Position numbers and translations under genes: made by a program
The notes under the pieces: model-generated
Told to the model about the DNA's origin: nothing
The model's database searches: none
The model's input: the letters and a program-made list of their open reading frames with translations, nothing else
Shown here: one piece after another, positions 34,765-43,710 of the stretch
Numbering within the stretch: the first letter of the stretch is position 1
How the letters are laid out: every line of letters begins with the position of its first letter
Source of the DNA: Lachnospiraceae bacterium
GTDB lineage: Bacteria > Bacillota > Clostridia > Lachnospirales > Lachnospiraceae
Reading direction: 5' to 3'
Length of the DNA: 64,000 nt
Assembly: GCA_900771995.1 (NCBI GenBank)
Contig: CAAGQC010000014.1
Coordinates: forward strand, 53,416-117,415

Positions 34765-35923
34765 AGTATAATTTCTCCTCCTTAAATATCTTCTGCATCC
34801 GGTTCCAGTCCCGTAAGGTCAGATCGCTTTCGCTGAAAATCCCCTTCTGGCGGATGTGTTCGAAGATACGGTCAATGATCTGGTCATAATCCGGCTTTTT
34901 CTCCGGTTCCTTCTGCAGCAGTAACAGAATCGCACTGACTATCGCATCGGAACAATACAGAACCGCCGTCTCGGCCTTTTTGTATTTTTTCGTTCCCTTA
35001 TACTCTTCCAGAATCTCTCCTGCTCCCGCGGGGAACTCCATTCCCTGGGTCTGCTGCATCAGTTCCCAGCCTTTTTTGTGATACAGGCCGGCACATTTTA
35101 AAGCATCCTTATCCAGCCCCAGTCGGTTGGCAATCCGTTCGCAGAAATAGGCTGTATGTACACAGAGAAAATACTCGGAACGATCCTCTTCCCGGTATTT
35201 TACCAGCACCTGATTCTCCGTGTCGTTCAGTTCCAGATAGTTTACACGGTCTTTAAACACCACGGTTCCCGAGAAGATCTTTAAGATTCCCAACAGCAGA
35301 ATGCCCGACACGATCAGGTTCGCCGCAGGAACCAGAAACTGTTCCAGGCTCAGGTGTTCATTGGCCAGCAATACTACATTGGCTGTCTCACATAACAGGA
35401 GACATAACAGCGATAAAAACAGCGGGATCCCGATGGCAAACTCCTGCTCCAAATGTTGGAAAAGACAGGCTGCAAAAACACCGCTGATAAAATACAGAAA
35501 AAAAATGCCCACCGACTGTCCCCACAAAGTGGCGATCATGAGAAATACACCGGAAAATACGATGCCCACCGACAGATTACTGAACAGCGACAATACGACA
35601 AAGACTGCCAGAAAGGGCCAGCCGCCGGCCGGAAGGAACGCACAGGCTGCCGAAAACAAAAGACTGCACCACACAGCGATCCAGAACCGCAGCAGGTGAT
35701 CTGAATTATCATAATCCAGATGCCTGTCCAATACTTCTCTTCGCAGGAAATACCCAGCCACCGCAAGTCCGAAGGCTGTCATCACCGCATCCCGCAGGGC
35801 ATTTTCCACAGACAACTGTTTCCCGAAAAGTCCCACCAGGGAAACAACGGCACTTCCCATCAGTACCGTAAGGATCTCCGGCAGCAACAATGTCATAAGA
35901 CCGTTTTTCTCTTTGCTCTTCAT
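34748..35923 (-). CDS. Short PgpH-like membrane protein with degenerate HD domain
   Basis: 391 residues: seven or so hydrophobic segments (residues 10-230) and a C-terminal region of about 160 residues. Position between phoH and ybeY is that of pgpH, the 7TM-HD c-di-AMP phosphodiesterase (about 700 residues). The large extracellular domain is missing, and the HD motifs are eroded: HHS is replaced by a Cys-Val-His-Thr stretch, the HD of HDIGK reads HKKGW, and the later HHG and D ligands are not found. It cannot be a standard HD phosphodiesterase; it may bind a ligand or regulate its neighbours. Confidence 0.7.
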   Translation of the reverse strand: MKSKEKNGLMTLLLPEILTVLMGSAVVSLVGLFGKQLSVENALRDAVMTAFGLAVAGYFLRREVLDRHLDYDNSDHLLRFWIAVWCSLLFSAACAFLPAGGWPFLAVFVVLSLFSNLSVGIVFSGVFLMIATLWGQSVGIFFLYFISGVFAACLFQHLEQEFAIGIPLFLSLLCLLLCETANVVLLANEHLSLEQFLVPAANLIVSGILLLGILKIFSGTVVFKDRVNYLELNDTENQVLVKYREEDRSEYFLCVHTAYFCERIANRLGLDKDALKCAGLYHKKGWELMQQTQGMEFPAGAGEILEEYKGTKKYKKAETAVLYCSDAIVSAILLLLQKEPEKKPDYDQIIDRIFEHIRQKGIFSESDLTLRDWNRMQKIFKEEKLYYDFLR

Positions 35924-35925
35924 GA

Positions 35926-36939
35926 TTATCTGTTTCCTTTATCCGGACGTTTGTTTAATCTCGGGCTCCGTTTGCTTCTGGCTGCCCGGGCTTCATAGTC
36001 ATCGTATGCTTTTACGATCTTCTGTACCAGAGGATGTCTTACCACGTCCTTGCTGGTCAGATTACAAAATGCGATATCATCAATGTTTTTCAGAACTCTG
36101 GCAGCCACATCCAGACCGGATTTAGCTCCCACAGGAAGATCCTTCTGGGAGGAATCTCCCGTTACGACGACCTTCGAGCCGAAGCCGATACGGGTCAGGA
36201 ACATTTTCATCTGAGCCGGTGTGGTATTCTGCGCTTCATCCAGAATGATATAGGCATTGTCTAAGGTCCGGCCTCTCATGTAGGCTAACGGTGCCACCTC
36301 GATCAGCCCCTTTTCCATGTTCTTTGCGAAGCTTTCCGCTCCCATGATCTGATACAGGGCATCGTACAGGGGACGCAGATACGGATCCACCTTGCTCTGC
36401 AGATCTCCCGGCAGAAAGCCCAGCTTCTCTCCGGCTTCAATGGCCGGTCGGGTCAGGATGATACGGCTGACCTCGTTATTTTTAAAAGCCGTGATCGCCA
36501 TAGCCATGGCCAGATAGGTCTTACCAGTACCGGCAGGCCCCAGTCCGAAGACGATCATATTCTTGCGGATGGCATCCACATAGGCCTTCTGTCCCAGGGT
36601 CTTGGGCTTGATCGGTTTCCCGCTGATGGTATGGCAGATGCAGTCCGCATCCATCTCCATCAGTTTCTCCTCCTGATCTTCCTTGCCCATTTCAATGGCA
36701 TAGTCCACGCTCTGTTCCTCGATCTCGTTGCCGTGATCCGACAGGGCGGTCAGCTGTTTCAATACCCGGGAGGCCTTGGAGGCATTCTCCTCCTCACCGG
36801 TGATCATTACACTTCCGTTACGGTCTACAATGGTTACCTGAAAATCCTGTTCCAGCTTCTTAATGTATGCATCCTGCATACCGAAGATCTTCTGCATCTG
36901 TTCCGTATCCATTTCCAGACGGATCGCTGTCACACTCAT
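35926..36939 (-). CDS. PhoH family ATPase
   Basis: 337 residues. An N-terminal KH-like region (residues 30-75) is followed by a P-loop at 134-141 (GPAGTGKT), Walker B YIILDEAQN, and an arginine-containing C-terminal tail of basic residues (RAARSKRSPRLNKRPDKGNR). PhoH-like proteins are predicted RNA-linked ATPases of the ribosome/YbeY neighbourhood. It begins eight bases after yqfD, and its stop is followed three bases later by the PgpH-like gene. Confidence 0.93.
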   Translation of the reverse strand: MSVTAIRLEMDTEQMQKIFGMQDAYIKKLEQDFQVTIVDRNGSVMITGEEENASKASRVLKQLTALSDHGNEIEEQSVDYAIEMGKEDQEEKLMEMDADCICHTISGKPIKPKTLGQKAYVDAIRKNMIVFGLGPAGTGKTYLAMAMAITAFKNNEVSRIILTRPAIEAGEKLGFLPGDLQSKVDPYLRPLYDALYQIMGAESFAKNMEKGLIEVAPLAYMRGRTLDNAYIILDEAQNTTPAQMKMFLTRIGFGSKVVVTGDSSQKDLPVGAKSGLDVAARVLKNIDDIAFCNLTSKDVVRHPLVQKIVKAYDDYEARAARSKRSPRLNKRPDKGNR

Positions 36940-36946
36940 CTATGTC

Positions 36947-38182
36947 TTATTCCTCATTTCTGTCCAAATCTTCTGTCCCGGTATCCTCTGCCACGGAATC
37001 TACCAGTCTCCCCGCCGTCTCCCGCAATACCAGTTCCCCCTGGGCGGTCCATCCGGCGCGCTTTGTTTCTATTTTAACATCTTTCGAGATTATTTGTACC
37101 CCTTTTTCGTCTAAAGTTTCAAGAAAATCCAGGATTTTTTTCTGCAGGATCATTTCTGCCTCCGACGCCGTATAACAATATTCTGTTTTTTGATATTCCC
37201 GATAGGTGATCCTGCCTACCGTGCAGGGAAGATGCAGGTACTCCAACATCTTTACGGGACAGGTCTCCAACAGACCGTCGTAATGCAGAAAAGACACCTT
37301 TTTTTCCGGTTTCCATTCCTTATTGCCGAAATGAACAAAATAAAAGGTCTTCTGTCTTCCGGTGTATTGTTTTCTGGTATAATCTGCAGGCAGATACGCC
37401 TGAAAATTTCCGGTATGTTCTAACAGAATATCCGCATCCGACGTAACCGGCAGATATTCTCTGACGGTACCGTCCTCGGCATAAATGGGGATCCGCCCTT
37501 CCACCAGAAGATCTCCTTTTTTCACCTCACTGCCGATGCCCACCTTCGGCACACCGCAGCGTACGATCATATCCGTAATGGTCCCATCGTATTCCGCCAC
37601 CAGATCTTTTCCGGTTCCCGTCGTCTCCTGTTTTTCTTCCGGGAGCGGCATATCGTTTTCCTTGATCTCAATCACCAGTCTGGTTCCGTCCAGTCTTCCG
37701 GAAGTCCAGGTGACCTGTGTAAACTTTCGCCTTATCTGTTTTTCCAGTTCTCCGATATTCAGATCACTGCGACGCATTCCGGTACGGACCCCTTCCTCTT
37801 CCAGAAATGTAAAAAAGACATCGTCCGTCACCTGATAATTCCCGATGACCTGAATGTCCCATACAAAGAGAGAGGAAATCATCCAGAAAGCCACCGCCAG
37901 ACACATTCCGGCCAGAAACGCTTTCCTTTGCAGCATTCCCGGCACAAAAAAGGGTAGTCCATATCTTTCCGATATGACTACCCTTACTTTTGTTTTTCTG
38001 GCGAGGGGACGCAGCTGATAAAAGGAACGCAGGCTGATACACATGGTATAGATTTCTCCCTGCTTCTCTATGTTCCACAGCAGGATTCCCTTATTACTGC
38101 ACAGATTGATAAATCGTTCCGGTGCAAAGCCCCATACCCGAATCTTTACATAGCCCTGCAGGCGTTTGATCCATTCTGTCAT
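36947..38182 (-). CDS. yqfD: Sporulation protein YqfD
   Basis: 411 residues. An N-terminal cytoplasmic domain (WIKRLQGYVKIRVWGFAPERFINLCSNKGI) is followed by one membrane segment near residues 88-108 and a large outer domain with repeated strand elements (EYDGTITDMIVRCGVPKVGIGSEVKKGDLLVEGRI). It acts in the mother cell in sporulation, forming part of the same unit as YqfC. ATG 38182 is preceded by GGGGGACGG. Confidence 0.9.
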   Translation of the reverse strand: MTEWIKRLQGYVKIRVWGFAPERFINLCSNKGILLWNIEKQGEIYTMCISLRSFYQLRPLARKTKVRVVISERYGLPFFVPGMLQRKAFLAGMCLAVAFWMISSLFVWDIQVIGNYQVTDDVFFTFLEEEGVRTGMRRSDLNIGELEKQIRRKFTQVTWTSGRLDGTRLVIEIKENDMPLPEEKQETTGTGKDLVAEYDGTITDMIVRCGVPKVGIGSEVKKGDLLVEGRIPIYAEDGTVREYLPVTSDADILLEHTGNFQAYLPADYTRKQYTGRQKTFYFVHFGNKEWKPEKKVSFLHYDGLLETCPVKMLEYLHLPCTVGRITYREYQKTEYCYTASEAEMILQKKILDFLETLDEKGVQIISKDVKIETKRAGWTAQGELVLRETAGRLVDSVAEDTGTEDLDRNEE

Positions 38183-38215
38183 TTTACTGTCCGTCCCCCG
38201 TTACCCCAAAAATGA

Positions 38216-38500
38216 TTACTCGCGGAAATAGTGCAGTGAACTGATATTGCCGCTGATCTTCATGTCTTCATTGGTATAATAGTCGATGGAAAGTCTGCTT
38301 CCTTCCAGACACAGCTGGCAGGTTCTGGCCTGTAACAGGATCCGTTCTCCGGTATATTCGAGAATTCCTCTGTAATTCTCGATCCAGACTTCCGAATTGC
38401 CCGTCAGTGTCACCCGCAGTGCCCCCATGCATACATCCTTGGGAAGCTGCAGCGAATCGATCCATTTTTCTTTCTGGTACGGCTGTCTTCTCTTTTTCAT
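38216..38500 (-). CDS. yqfC: YabP/YqfC family sporulation protein
   Basis: 94 residues, typical size. Family pattern: LQLPKDVCMGALRVTLTGNSEVWIENYRGILEYTGERI. YqfC-type proteins are made in the mother cell under sigma-E in Bacillus and lie next to yqfD, as here. The ATG at 38500 is the only plausible start for the full length; no strong ribosome binding site precedes it, and it lies inside a palindrome and just after a candidate sigma-E promoter. Confidence 0.88.
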   Translation of the reverse strand: MKKRRQPYQKEKWIDSLQLPKDVCMGALRVTLTGNSEVWIENYRGILEYTGERILLQARTCQLCLEGSRLSIDYYTNEDMKISGNISSLHYFRE

Positions 38501-38516
38501 ATAGAACTATATGAAA
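38495..38516. repeat. 22-base inverted repeat over the yqfC start codon
   Basis: Arms of ten bases, TTTCATATAG and its complement, flank two bases. The start codon of yqfC is in one arm, so folding in RNA could hide it. The -10 element of the candidate sigma-E promoter overlaps the other arm. Confidence 0.6.
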
Positions 38517-38533
38517 GAGAACCCCAGAATATG
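38506..38533 (-). promoter_or_regulatory. Candidate sigma-E promoter of yqfC
   Basis: On the minus strand, CATATT (38528-38533) and CATATAGT (38506-38513) are 14 bases apart. This fits the Bacillus sigma-E pattern KMATATT-N14/15-CATACAnT with one mismatch in the -10 and one at the first -35 base. The predicted start falls almost on the yqfC ATG, so the transcript would be leaderless or nearly so. Confidence 0.4.
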
Positions 38534-38536
38534 TTA

Positions 38537-39838
38537 TTACAAAATGCCCTTAATCAAAGGCTCCTTCTCCAGACAGCTGTCAGTAATAAAGTAAGCATTC
38601 AGAAACTTCTCCCTTGCCGCTTCCAGACGCTGTTCGTCATTGGCATGAAGATATCCCAGAACATCGCCCTTTTTCACGGCATCGCCCTTTTTCTTCTCTA
38701 ACAGGATTCCTACCGACAGGTCGATCTGGCTTTCCTTGGTCTCTCTTCCTCCGCCCAAGAGCAGGGAACAGATGCCGATGTCCTCACAGGCAATCCTGCC
38801 CACATAACCGTCTCTGTCCGCGCAGACCGGAACCACCATGGATGCCTTCGGCAAAAGTCCTGGATCCGTTACCGCCGCAGGGTCACCGCCCTGGGCTTCC
38901 ACGAACTGTGCCAGCTTCCGTAAGGCATTGCCGTCGGCAATTACGCTGTTCAGCATCTCCCTTGCCTGTTCGACACTCTCTGCCTTCCCGCCGGCAAGTA
39001 ACATCTGGCTGCCCAGCACCATGCAGAGTTCCCTAAAGTCCTCCGGCCCTTCTCCCCGCAGAGTGGCAATGGCTTCCTTTACTTCCAGTGCATTTCCCAC
39101 CGCACGTCCCAGCGGCTGATCCATATCTGAGATCACGGCGATGGTCTTACGGCCGGCATTCTTACCGATCTTCACCATTTCTTCCGCCAGAGCAAAAGCA
39201 TCCTCCCTGCTCTTCATAAAGGCACCGCTTCCGGTCTTGACATCCAGTACAATGGCATCCGCACCGGCCGCCAGCTTCTTGCTCATAATGGAACTGGCGA
39301 TCAGGGACATATTGTCGACGGTAGCCGTCACGTCCCGTAGGGCATACAGCTTCTTATCCGCCGGTGCCAGATCTGCGGTCTGTCCCATAATGGCAATACC
39401 GATCCGGTTCACATTTTCAATAAACTGTTCCGTGGTCAGCGACGTGGAAAAACCGGGGAAACTCTCCAGCTTGTCAATGGTTCCTCCGGTATGTCCCAGA
39501 CCTCTGCCGCTCATCTTCGCCACGGGGATCCCGCAGGCCGCCACCATGGGAGTCAGGGCCAGAGAGGTCTTGTCGCCCACACCGCCGGTGCTGTGCTTGT
39601 CCACCTTACAACCATGGATTCCGGACAGATCCAGCATCTCTCCACTGTGTGCCATGGCCATGGTCAGTTCACAGGTTTCGCTTTCTGTCATCTTCTGAAA
39701 ATAGATGGCCATCATCAGGGCTGACACCTGATAATCCGGGATTTCTCCCCGGGTATAGCCTTCGATAAAAAAACGGATCTCCTCTTTCGAAAGTTCTCCG
39801 CCGTTTCTCTTTTTCATGATGATGTCATACATTCTCAT
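38537..39838 (-). CDS. Pyrimidine-nucleoside (thymidine) phosphorylase
   Basis: 433 residues. The family signature is [18 protein letters not shown] near 81-98, preceded by [14 protein letters not shown] and [13 protein letters not shown]-terminal domain ends with [24 protein letters not shown]. It cleaves uridine, thymidine or deoxyuridine to base and (deoxy)ribose-1-phosphate. The gene could be called pdp or deoA; specificity cannot be read from sequence. GGAGG precedes the ATG by six bases. It lies 42 bases after nth. Confidence 0.93.
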   Translation of the reverse strand: MRMYDIIMKKRNGGELSKEEIRFFIEGYTRGEIPDYQVSALMMAIYFQKMTESETCELTMAMAHSGEMLDLSGIHGCKVDKHSTGGVGDKTSLALTPMVAACGIPVAKMSGRGLGHTGGTIDKLESFPGFSTSLTTEQFIENVNRIGIAIMGQTADLAPADKKLYALRDVTATVDNMSLIASSIMSKKLAAGADAIVLDVKTGSGAFMKSREDAFALAEEMVKIGKNAGRKTIAVISDMDQPLGRAVGNALEVKEAIATLRGEGPEDFRELCMVLGSQMLLAGGKAESVEQAREMLNSVIADGNALRKLAQFVEAQGGDPAAVTDPGLLPKASMVVPVCADRDGYVGRIACEDIGICSLLLGGGRETKESQIDLSVGILLEKKKGDAVKKGDVLGYLHANDEQRLEAAREKFLNAYFITDSCLEKEPLIKGIL

Positions 39839-39880
39839 AAGCAGCCTCCTGTCTGCGGCAGCTGTTCTGCCGTCTGCTCT

Positions 39881-40516
39881 TTATACGCCGACTTTTTTAC
39901 AGATGTCACGGATACAGCATTGTTCGCAATAGGGATGGGTTCTGGCGGTACACACTTCTCTACCGTGATTGACCAGTCTGTGGCAGAAGTCGCTTCCTTC
40001 TTCCGGCGGAATGATCTTCCACAGTTCCTTCTCCACCTTGGCCGGTTCTTTGATCCCGTCCACCAGTCCCATACGGTTCACCAGACGGATGCAGTGGGTG
40101 TCTGTCACAATGGCGGGCTTTCCGAAGACGTCCCCCATGACCAGATTGGCACTCTTTCTGCCCACACCCGGCAGGGACAGCAGTTCCTCAAAGTTGTCCG
40201 GTACTTTGCCATCATATTTATCCCGCAGGATCTTCATGCAGGCACTGATATCTCTGGCCTTGCTGTGTCCCAGACCGCAGGGCTTTACGATGGCCTCAAT
40301 CTCCTCCACCGGCGCTTCGGCCAGGGCATTCACATCCGGGAACTTCTCATACAGTTTTTCCACTACGATATTTACCCGGGCATCGGTGCACTGGGCGGCC
40401 AGCCGGACGCTGACAAGCAGCTTCCAGGCCTGGTCGTAATCCAGAGTACATCCGGCATCCGGGTATTCCTTTTTCAGACGATCTATAATTTCTAGTGCAC
40501 GTTGTTTTTTTGTCAT
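39881..40516 (-). CDS. nth: Endonuclease III (DNA glycosylase/AP lyase)
   Basis: 211 residues. Helix-hairpin-helix LPGVGRKSANLVMGDVFG contains the catalytic Lys in RKSAN, and the catalytic Asp is in VTDTH. It removes oxidised pyrimidines from DNA. The C-terminal Fe-S cysteines are spaced C-x7-C-x2-C-x5-C (CTARTHPYCEQCCIRDIC), one residue longer than the usual x6 first interval; I checked this on the nucleotide sequence. It begins 15 bases after rlmH. Confidence 0.95.
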   Translation of the reverse strand: MTKKQRALEIIDRLKKEYPDAGCTLDYDQAWKLLVSVRLAAQCTDARVNIVVEKLYEKFPDVNALAEAPVEEIEAIVKPCGLGHSKARDISACMKILRDKYDGKVPDNFEELLSLPGVGRKSANLVMGDVFGKPAIVTDTHCIRLVNRMGLVDGIKEPAKVEKELWKIIPPEEGSDFCHRLVNHGREVCTARTHPYCEQCCIRDICKKVGV

Positions 40517-40531
40517 AGGCTTTTCTTTACT

Positions 40532-41014
40532 TTACTTATGGTAAGGTTCATGCTGAATGATCCGGAAGGCACGATAGATCTGTTCGCAAAGGATCACCCG
40601 CATCAGCTGATGGGGAAATGTCATTCTGGAAAAACTCAACGCCAGATCCGCCTTCCTGCAGACGTTTTTGTGCAGTCCCAGAGACCCTCCGATGACAAAG
40701 CAGATATGGCTTTTCCCCCGGACACTGCAATCCTCGATCCACGCCGCAAATTCTTCGGAAGAATAATTCTTCCCGGCAATCTCCAACGTCACGATCAGGG
40801 CATCCTGCGGCAGTTTTGCCAGGATCCGGGCACCTTCCTTTTCACGGATCTGCTCTTCTAAGGCCTCACCTGCTCCGTCCGGAGTCATCTCATCCGCCAC
40901 TTCGATAATATTTAGCTTCACATAACGGCTCAGACGTTTGCTGTATTCTTCGATGGCATCCCGGAAAAACTTTTCTTTTACCTTACCTACACATACGATG
41001 GATACTTTGATCAT
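40532..41014 (-). CDS. rlmH: 23S rRNA (pseudouridine1915-N3)-methyltransferase RlmH
   Basis: 160 residues, the standard size. SPOUT-type motifs: HICFVIGGSLGL (SAM binding) and the C-terminal LALSFSRMTFPHQLMRVILCEQIYRAF. It methylates pseudouridine at position 1915 of 23S rRNA in assembled ribosomes. Its ATG overlaps the stop of the zinc-ribbon gene by four bases (ATGA). Confidence 0.96.
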   Translation of the reverse strand: MIKVSIVCVGKVKEKFFRDAIEEYSKRLSRYVKLNIIEVADEMTPDGAGEALEEQIREKEGARILAKLPQDALIVTLEIAGKNYSSEEFAAWIEDCSVRGKSHICFVIGGSLGLHKNVCRKADLALSFSRMTFPHQLMRVILCEQIYRAFRIIQHEPYHK

Positions 41015-41913
41015 TCTTCCTCTGCTCCGTCGTTATCCGGAAAAATCTGTTCATAGATCTTTGTATCGATGAGGTTCTCCAGCATCTGCTGATCCAGATT
41101 CATAAACTGATGATTCATCTGACTGCGGATCACTTCAAATCTCTTATAATACAAAGCTTCCTCGGGAACGTCTGCGGCATTTTCGATCTGTGCGTCAATT
41201 CCTTCCGCCGTCAGATTTTCCTCACTCCATTTTAAGAGCGTATCTACCAGAGAGTTCTCAGACTCTGCCTTTTTCTCAAAAAGCTTCGCATTGCGCATGG
41301 ACACCACACCCATGACAATGAACAGAATGAAAACGGCACTCATGACTCCGTAGAACATATAAGGGTTGCCGACATGAAAAGGAAGCACTCCCGTAATTCC
41401 CAGGATCATGACAAGCATTCCGAGAATGCCCACCACCAGAAGCACCCAGGCAGAAGATCTGTTTTCCTCTGCTTTGGCCCCATTGTTCATATAAGTAAGT
41501 CCGCCCTGGGCGGAAGCTGTCCTTAAGAGTTCTCCGGAATTCACCTTTTCTTCCGTTTCTTCTTCCCCGGGCATCAGGAATTCATCTACCGCAGCTTCTT
41601 CCTCCGCGGCATTTTCCTTACGCTCCTTTTCCTGCTGTTCCAGAAAGACTCTGGCAATGTTCTTCGCCTGCTTTTCCTCTTTTGCATCTACAAACAGTTC
41701 ATAAACCTGTTCTGCATCATCAAAAGTAATTTTGCTTTTGCCGATACCATTGTATGTAAGGAAGTCCTTCAGTTTCTCCATCTCGTCCTGTTCTCCGAAC
41801 AGCACGGAAGTCCAGTCCGTCAGTTCTTCCTCACTTACCAGCGTCTCTCCGCAATCGGGACATACGGTGATCCCTTCCCGATATTCGTTTTTACATTTCG
41901 GACACCATGCCAT
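41011..41913 (-). CDS. Zinc-ribbon membrane protein of unknown function
   Basis: 300 residues. A zinc ribbon, CPKCKNEYREGITVCPDCG, sits at 4-22. Next is a domain of about 60 residues (LFGEQDEMEKLKDFLTYNGIGKSKITFDDAEQ), then an acidic coil of Glu/Ala (88-120), two membrane helices near 150-205, and a helical tail. I see a DUF2007-like region but do not claim it. It is translationally coupled to rlmH and 15 bases after the Dabb gene, so it is probably co-expressed with them. Confidence 0.7.
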   Translation of the reverse strand: MAWCPKCKNEYREGITVCPDCGETLVSEEELTDWTSVLFGEQDEMEKLKDFLTYNGIGKSKITFDDAEQVYELFVDAKEEKQAKNIARVFLEQQEKERKENAAEEEAAVDEFLMPGEEETEEKVNSGELLRTASAQGGLTYMNNGAKAEENRSSAWVLLVVGILGMLVMILGITGVLPFHVGNPYMFYGVMSAVFILFIVMGVVSMRNAKLFEKKAESENSLVDTLLKWSEENLTAEGIDAQIENAADVPEEALYYKRFEVIRSQMNHQFMNLDQQMLENLIDTKIYEQIFPDNDGAEEE

Positions 41914-41928
41914 ACGCTAACACCATCC

Positions 41929-42228
41929 TTAATATTCGTAATCCATGCAGGCTCTGTTGCCTGCCACGGATCCAATATATTCCTTTGCTGCCAGATGATC
42001 CGGATGCACCTGGTAAGCAGCCAGGGCCTCAGTATCCGTAAAATCAGAGATCAGAGCCACATCCCGGTTGCTGCTGTCCAGTTCATTGATGATCACTTCC
42101 ACTTTTACCGCACCGGGAACCTTATTCTTAATAGGCTCCAGTAATGCCTTAATTTTCTCAGCGGCCGCTTTCTTTTCCTGCTTTGTCAGATTGCCTTCCA
42201 GACTCCACATAACAATATGTCTTACCAT
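41929..42228 (-). CDS. Dabb family stress-responsive protein
   Basis: 99 residues from ATG 42228, which has GGAGG five bases upstream; the ATG at 42240 is part of the ribosome-binding region. The pattern VRHIVMWSLEGNLTKQEKKAAAEKIKALL... ISDFTDTEALAAYQVHPDHLAAKEYI is that of the alpha/beta-barrel-dimer Dabb family. These small proteins bind or act on hydrophobic ligands, or are stress-induced; the role here is unknown. Confidence 0.85.
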   Translation of the reverse strand: MVRHIVMWSLEGNLTKQEKKAAAEKIKALLEPIKNKVPGAVKVEVIINELDSSNRDVALISDFTDTEALAAYQVHPDHLAAKEYIGSVAGNRACMDYEY

Positions 42229-42272
42229 GTAATCCTCCATTCCACCCTGCCAGCCGGCAGGATCCGGGGTTA

Positions 42273-43658
42273 TTATTTTGCACTCAGATATTCGTCAATG
42301 CCCTTTGCAGCAGCCTTACCTGCTCCCATGGCCAGAATAACGGTAGCTGCTCCGGTTACCGCATCTCCGCCGGCATAGACACCTTCCTTCGTGGTCTTAC
42401 CGTTATTCTCATCTGCAATGATGCACTTCCACTTATTGGTCTCAAGTCCCTTGGTGGTAGAGGAGATCAGAGGATTCGGGGAAGTACCCAGAGACATGAT
42501 CACGGTATCCAATTCCATTACGAATTCCGATCCGGGAACTTCTACGGGACGGCGTCTGCCGCTCTCATCAGGCTCACCCAGTTCCATACGGATACACTTC
42601 ATGCCGGTCACCCATCCCTTATCATCGGAAAGGATCTCGGTAGGGTTGGTCAGCAGATCAAAGATGATGCCTTCCTCTTTTGCGTGATGCACTTCTTCCA
42701 CTCTGGCAGGAAGTTCCTCTTCGCTTCTACGGTATACGATGTGTACCTCTGCCCCCAGACGAAGTGCGGTTCTTGCAGCATCCATGGCTACGTTGCCGCC
42801 ACCAACAACGGCTACCTTCTTACCGTGCATGATAGGAGTTCTGGAATCGGGATCAAAAGCCTTCATCAGATTGCTTCTGGTCAGGTACTCATTGGCGGAG
42901 AATACACCGTTGGCATTTTCACCGGGAATACCCATGAATTTCGGCAGTCCGGCACCGGAACCGATAAATACGGCCTGGAAGCCTTCCTCATCCATTAACT
43001 GGTCGATAGTCACGGATTTACCTACGACTACATTCGTCTCAATATGAACACCGAGAGATTTTACATTCTCGATCTCTTTTGCCACAACACCGCTCTTGGG
43101 AAGACGGAATTCGGGAATACCGTATACCAGTACGCCGCCTGCCTCATGCAGTGCTTCAAAAATAGTGACATCATAGCCCATCTTTGCCAGATCTCCGGCA
43201 CAGGTAAGACCTGCGGGGCCGGAACCAATCACAGCTACCTTTTTGCCGTTCTTCTGTGCTGCGGGGGTGGGCTTGATACCGTTCTCTCTTGCCCAGTCAG
43301 CAACGAAACGCTCCAGCTTACCGATGGAGATGGGATCACCCTTGAAACCGCGGATACATTTTCCTTCACACTGGCTCTCCTGAGGACATACACGGCCGCA
43401 GACAGCGGGAAGTGCACTGGATTCTCCGATGATATGATATGCTTCTTCGATATTACCGTTCTTCACCTGTTCAATGAACTGCGGGATCTGGATGGCTACG
43501 GGACAACCCTTCACGCACTGTGCGTTTTTACAGTTAATGCAGCGGGAAGCCTCTTCCATTGCTTCTTCTTTGTTATATCCGAGGCAGACCTCTTTGAAAT
43601 TGGTAGCACGTTTCTTTGCATCCTGCTCTCTGACAGGAACTCTCTTTAATACATCCAT
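42273..43658 (-). CDS. NfnB/GltA-type NADPH-binding subunit (Nfn large subunit or glutamate synthase small-chain-like)
   Basis: 461 residues. An N-terminal Fe-S region has cysteines in ASRCINCKNAQCVKGCPVAIQIPQF and CGRVCPQESQCEGKC, giving two [4Fe-4S] sites. Dinucleotide-binding motifs are IGSGPAGLTCAGDLA (FAD) and VVGGGNVAMDAA (NADPH). It lies 52 bases after the NfnA-like subunit. Together they fit NfnAB, which couples NADH plus reduced ferredoxin to NADPH formation. Homologues are often named GltA (NADPH-dependent glutamate synthase), but no large GltB is nearby. Confidence 0.9.
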   Translation of the reverse strand: MDVLKRVPVREQDAKKRATNFKEVCLGYNKEEAMEEASRCINCKNAQCVKGCPVAIQIPQFIEQVKNGNIEEAYHIIGESSALPAVCGRVCPQESQCEGKCIRGFKGDPISIGKLERFVADWARENGIKPTPAAQKNGKKVAVIGSGPAGLTCAGDLAKMGYDVTIFEALHEAGGVLVYGIPEFRLPKSGVVAKEIENVKSLGVHIETNVVVGKSVTIDQLMDEEGFQAVFIGSGAGLPKFMGIPGENANGVFSANEYLTRSNLMKAFDPDSRTPIMHGKKVAVVGGGNVAMDAARTALRLGAEVHIVYRRSEEELPARVEEVHHAKEEGIIFDLLTNPTEILSDDKGWVTGMKCIRMELGEPDESGRRRPVEVPGSEFVMELDTVIMSLGTSPNPLISSTTKGLETNKWKCIIADENNGKTTKEGVYAGGDAVTGAATVILAMGAGKAAAKGIDEYLSAK

Positions 43659-43710
43659 TTTATTTAACCATGCCTTTCTGATTTATCGTGTTCAAACCTT
43701 GCAGCAAAAA

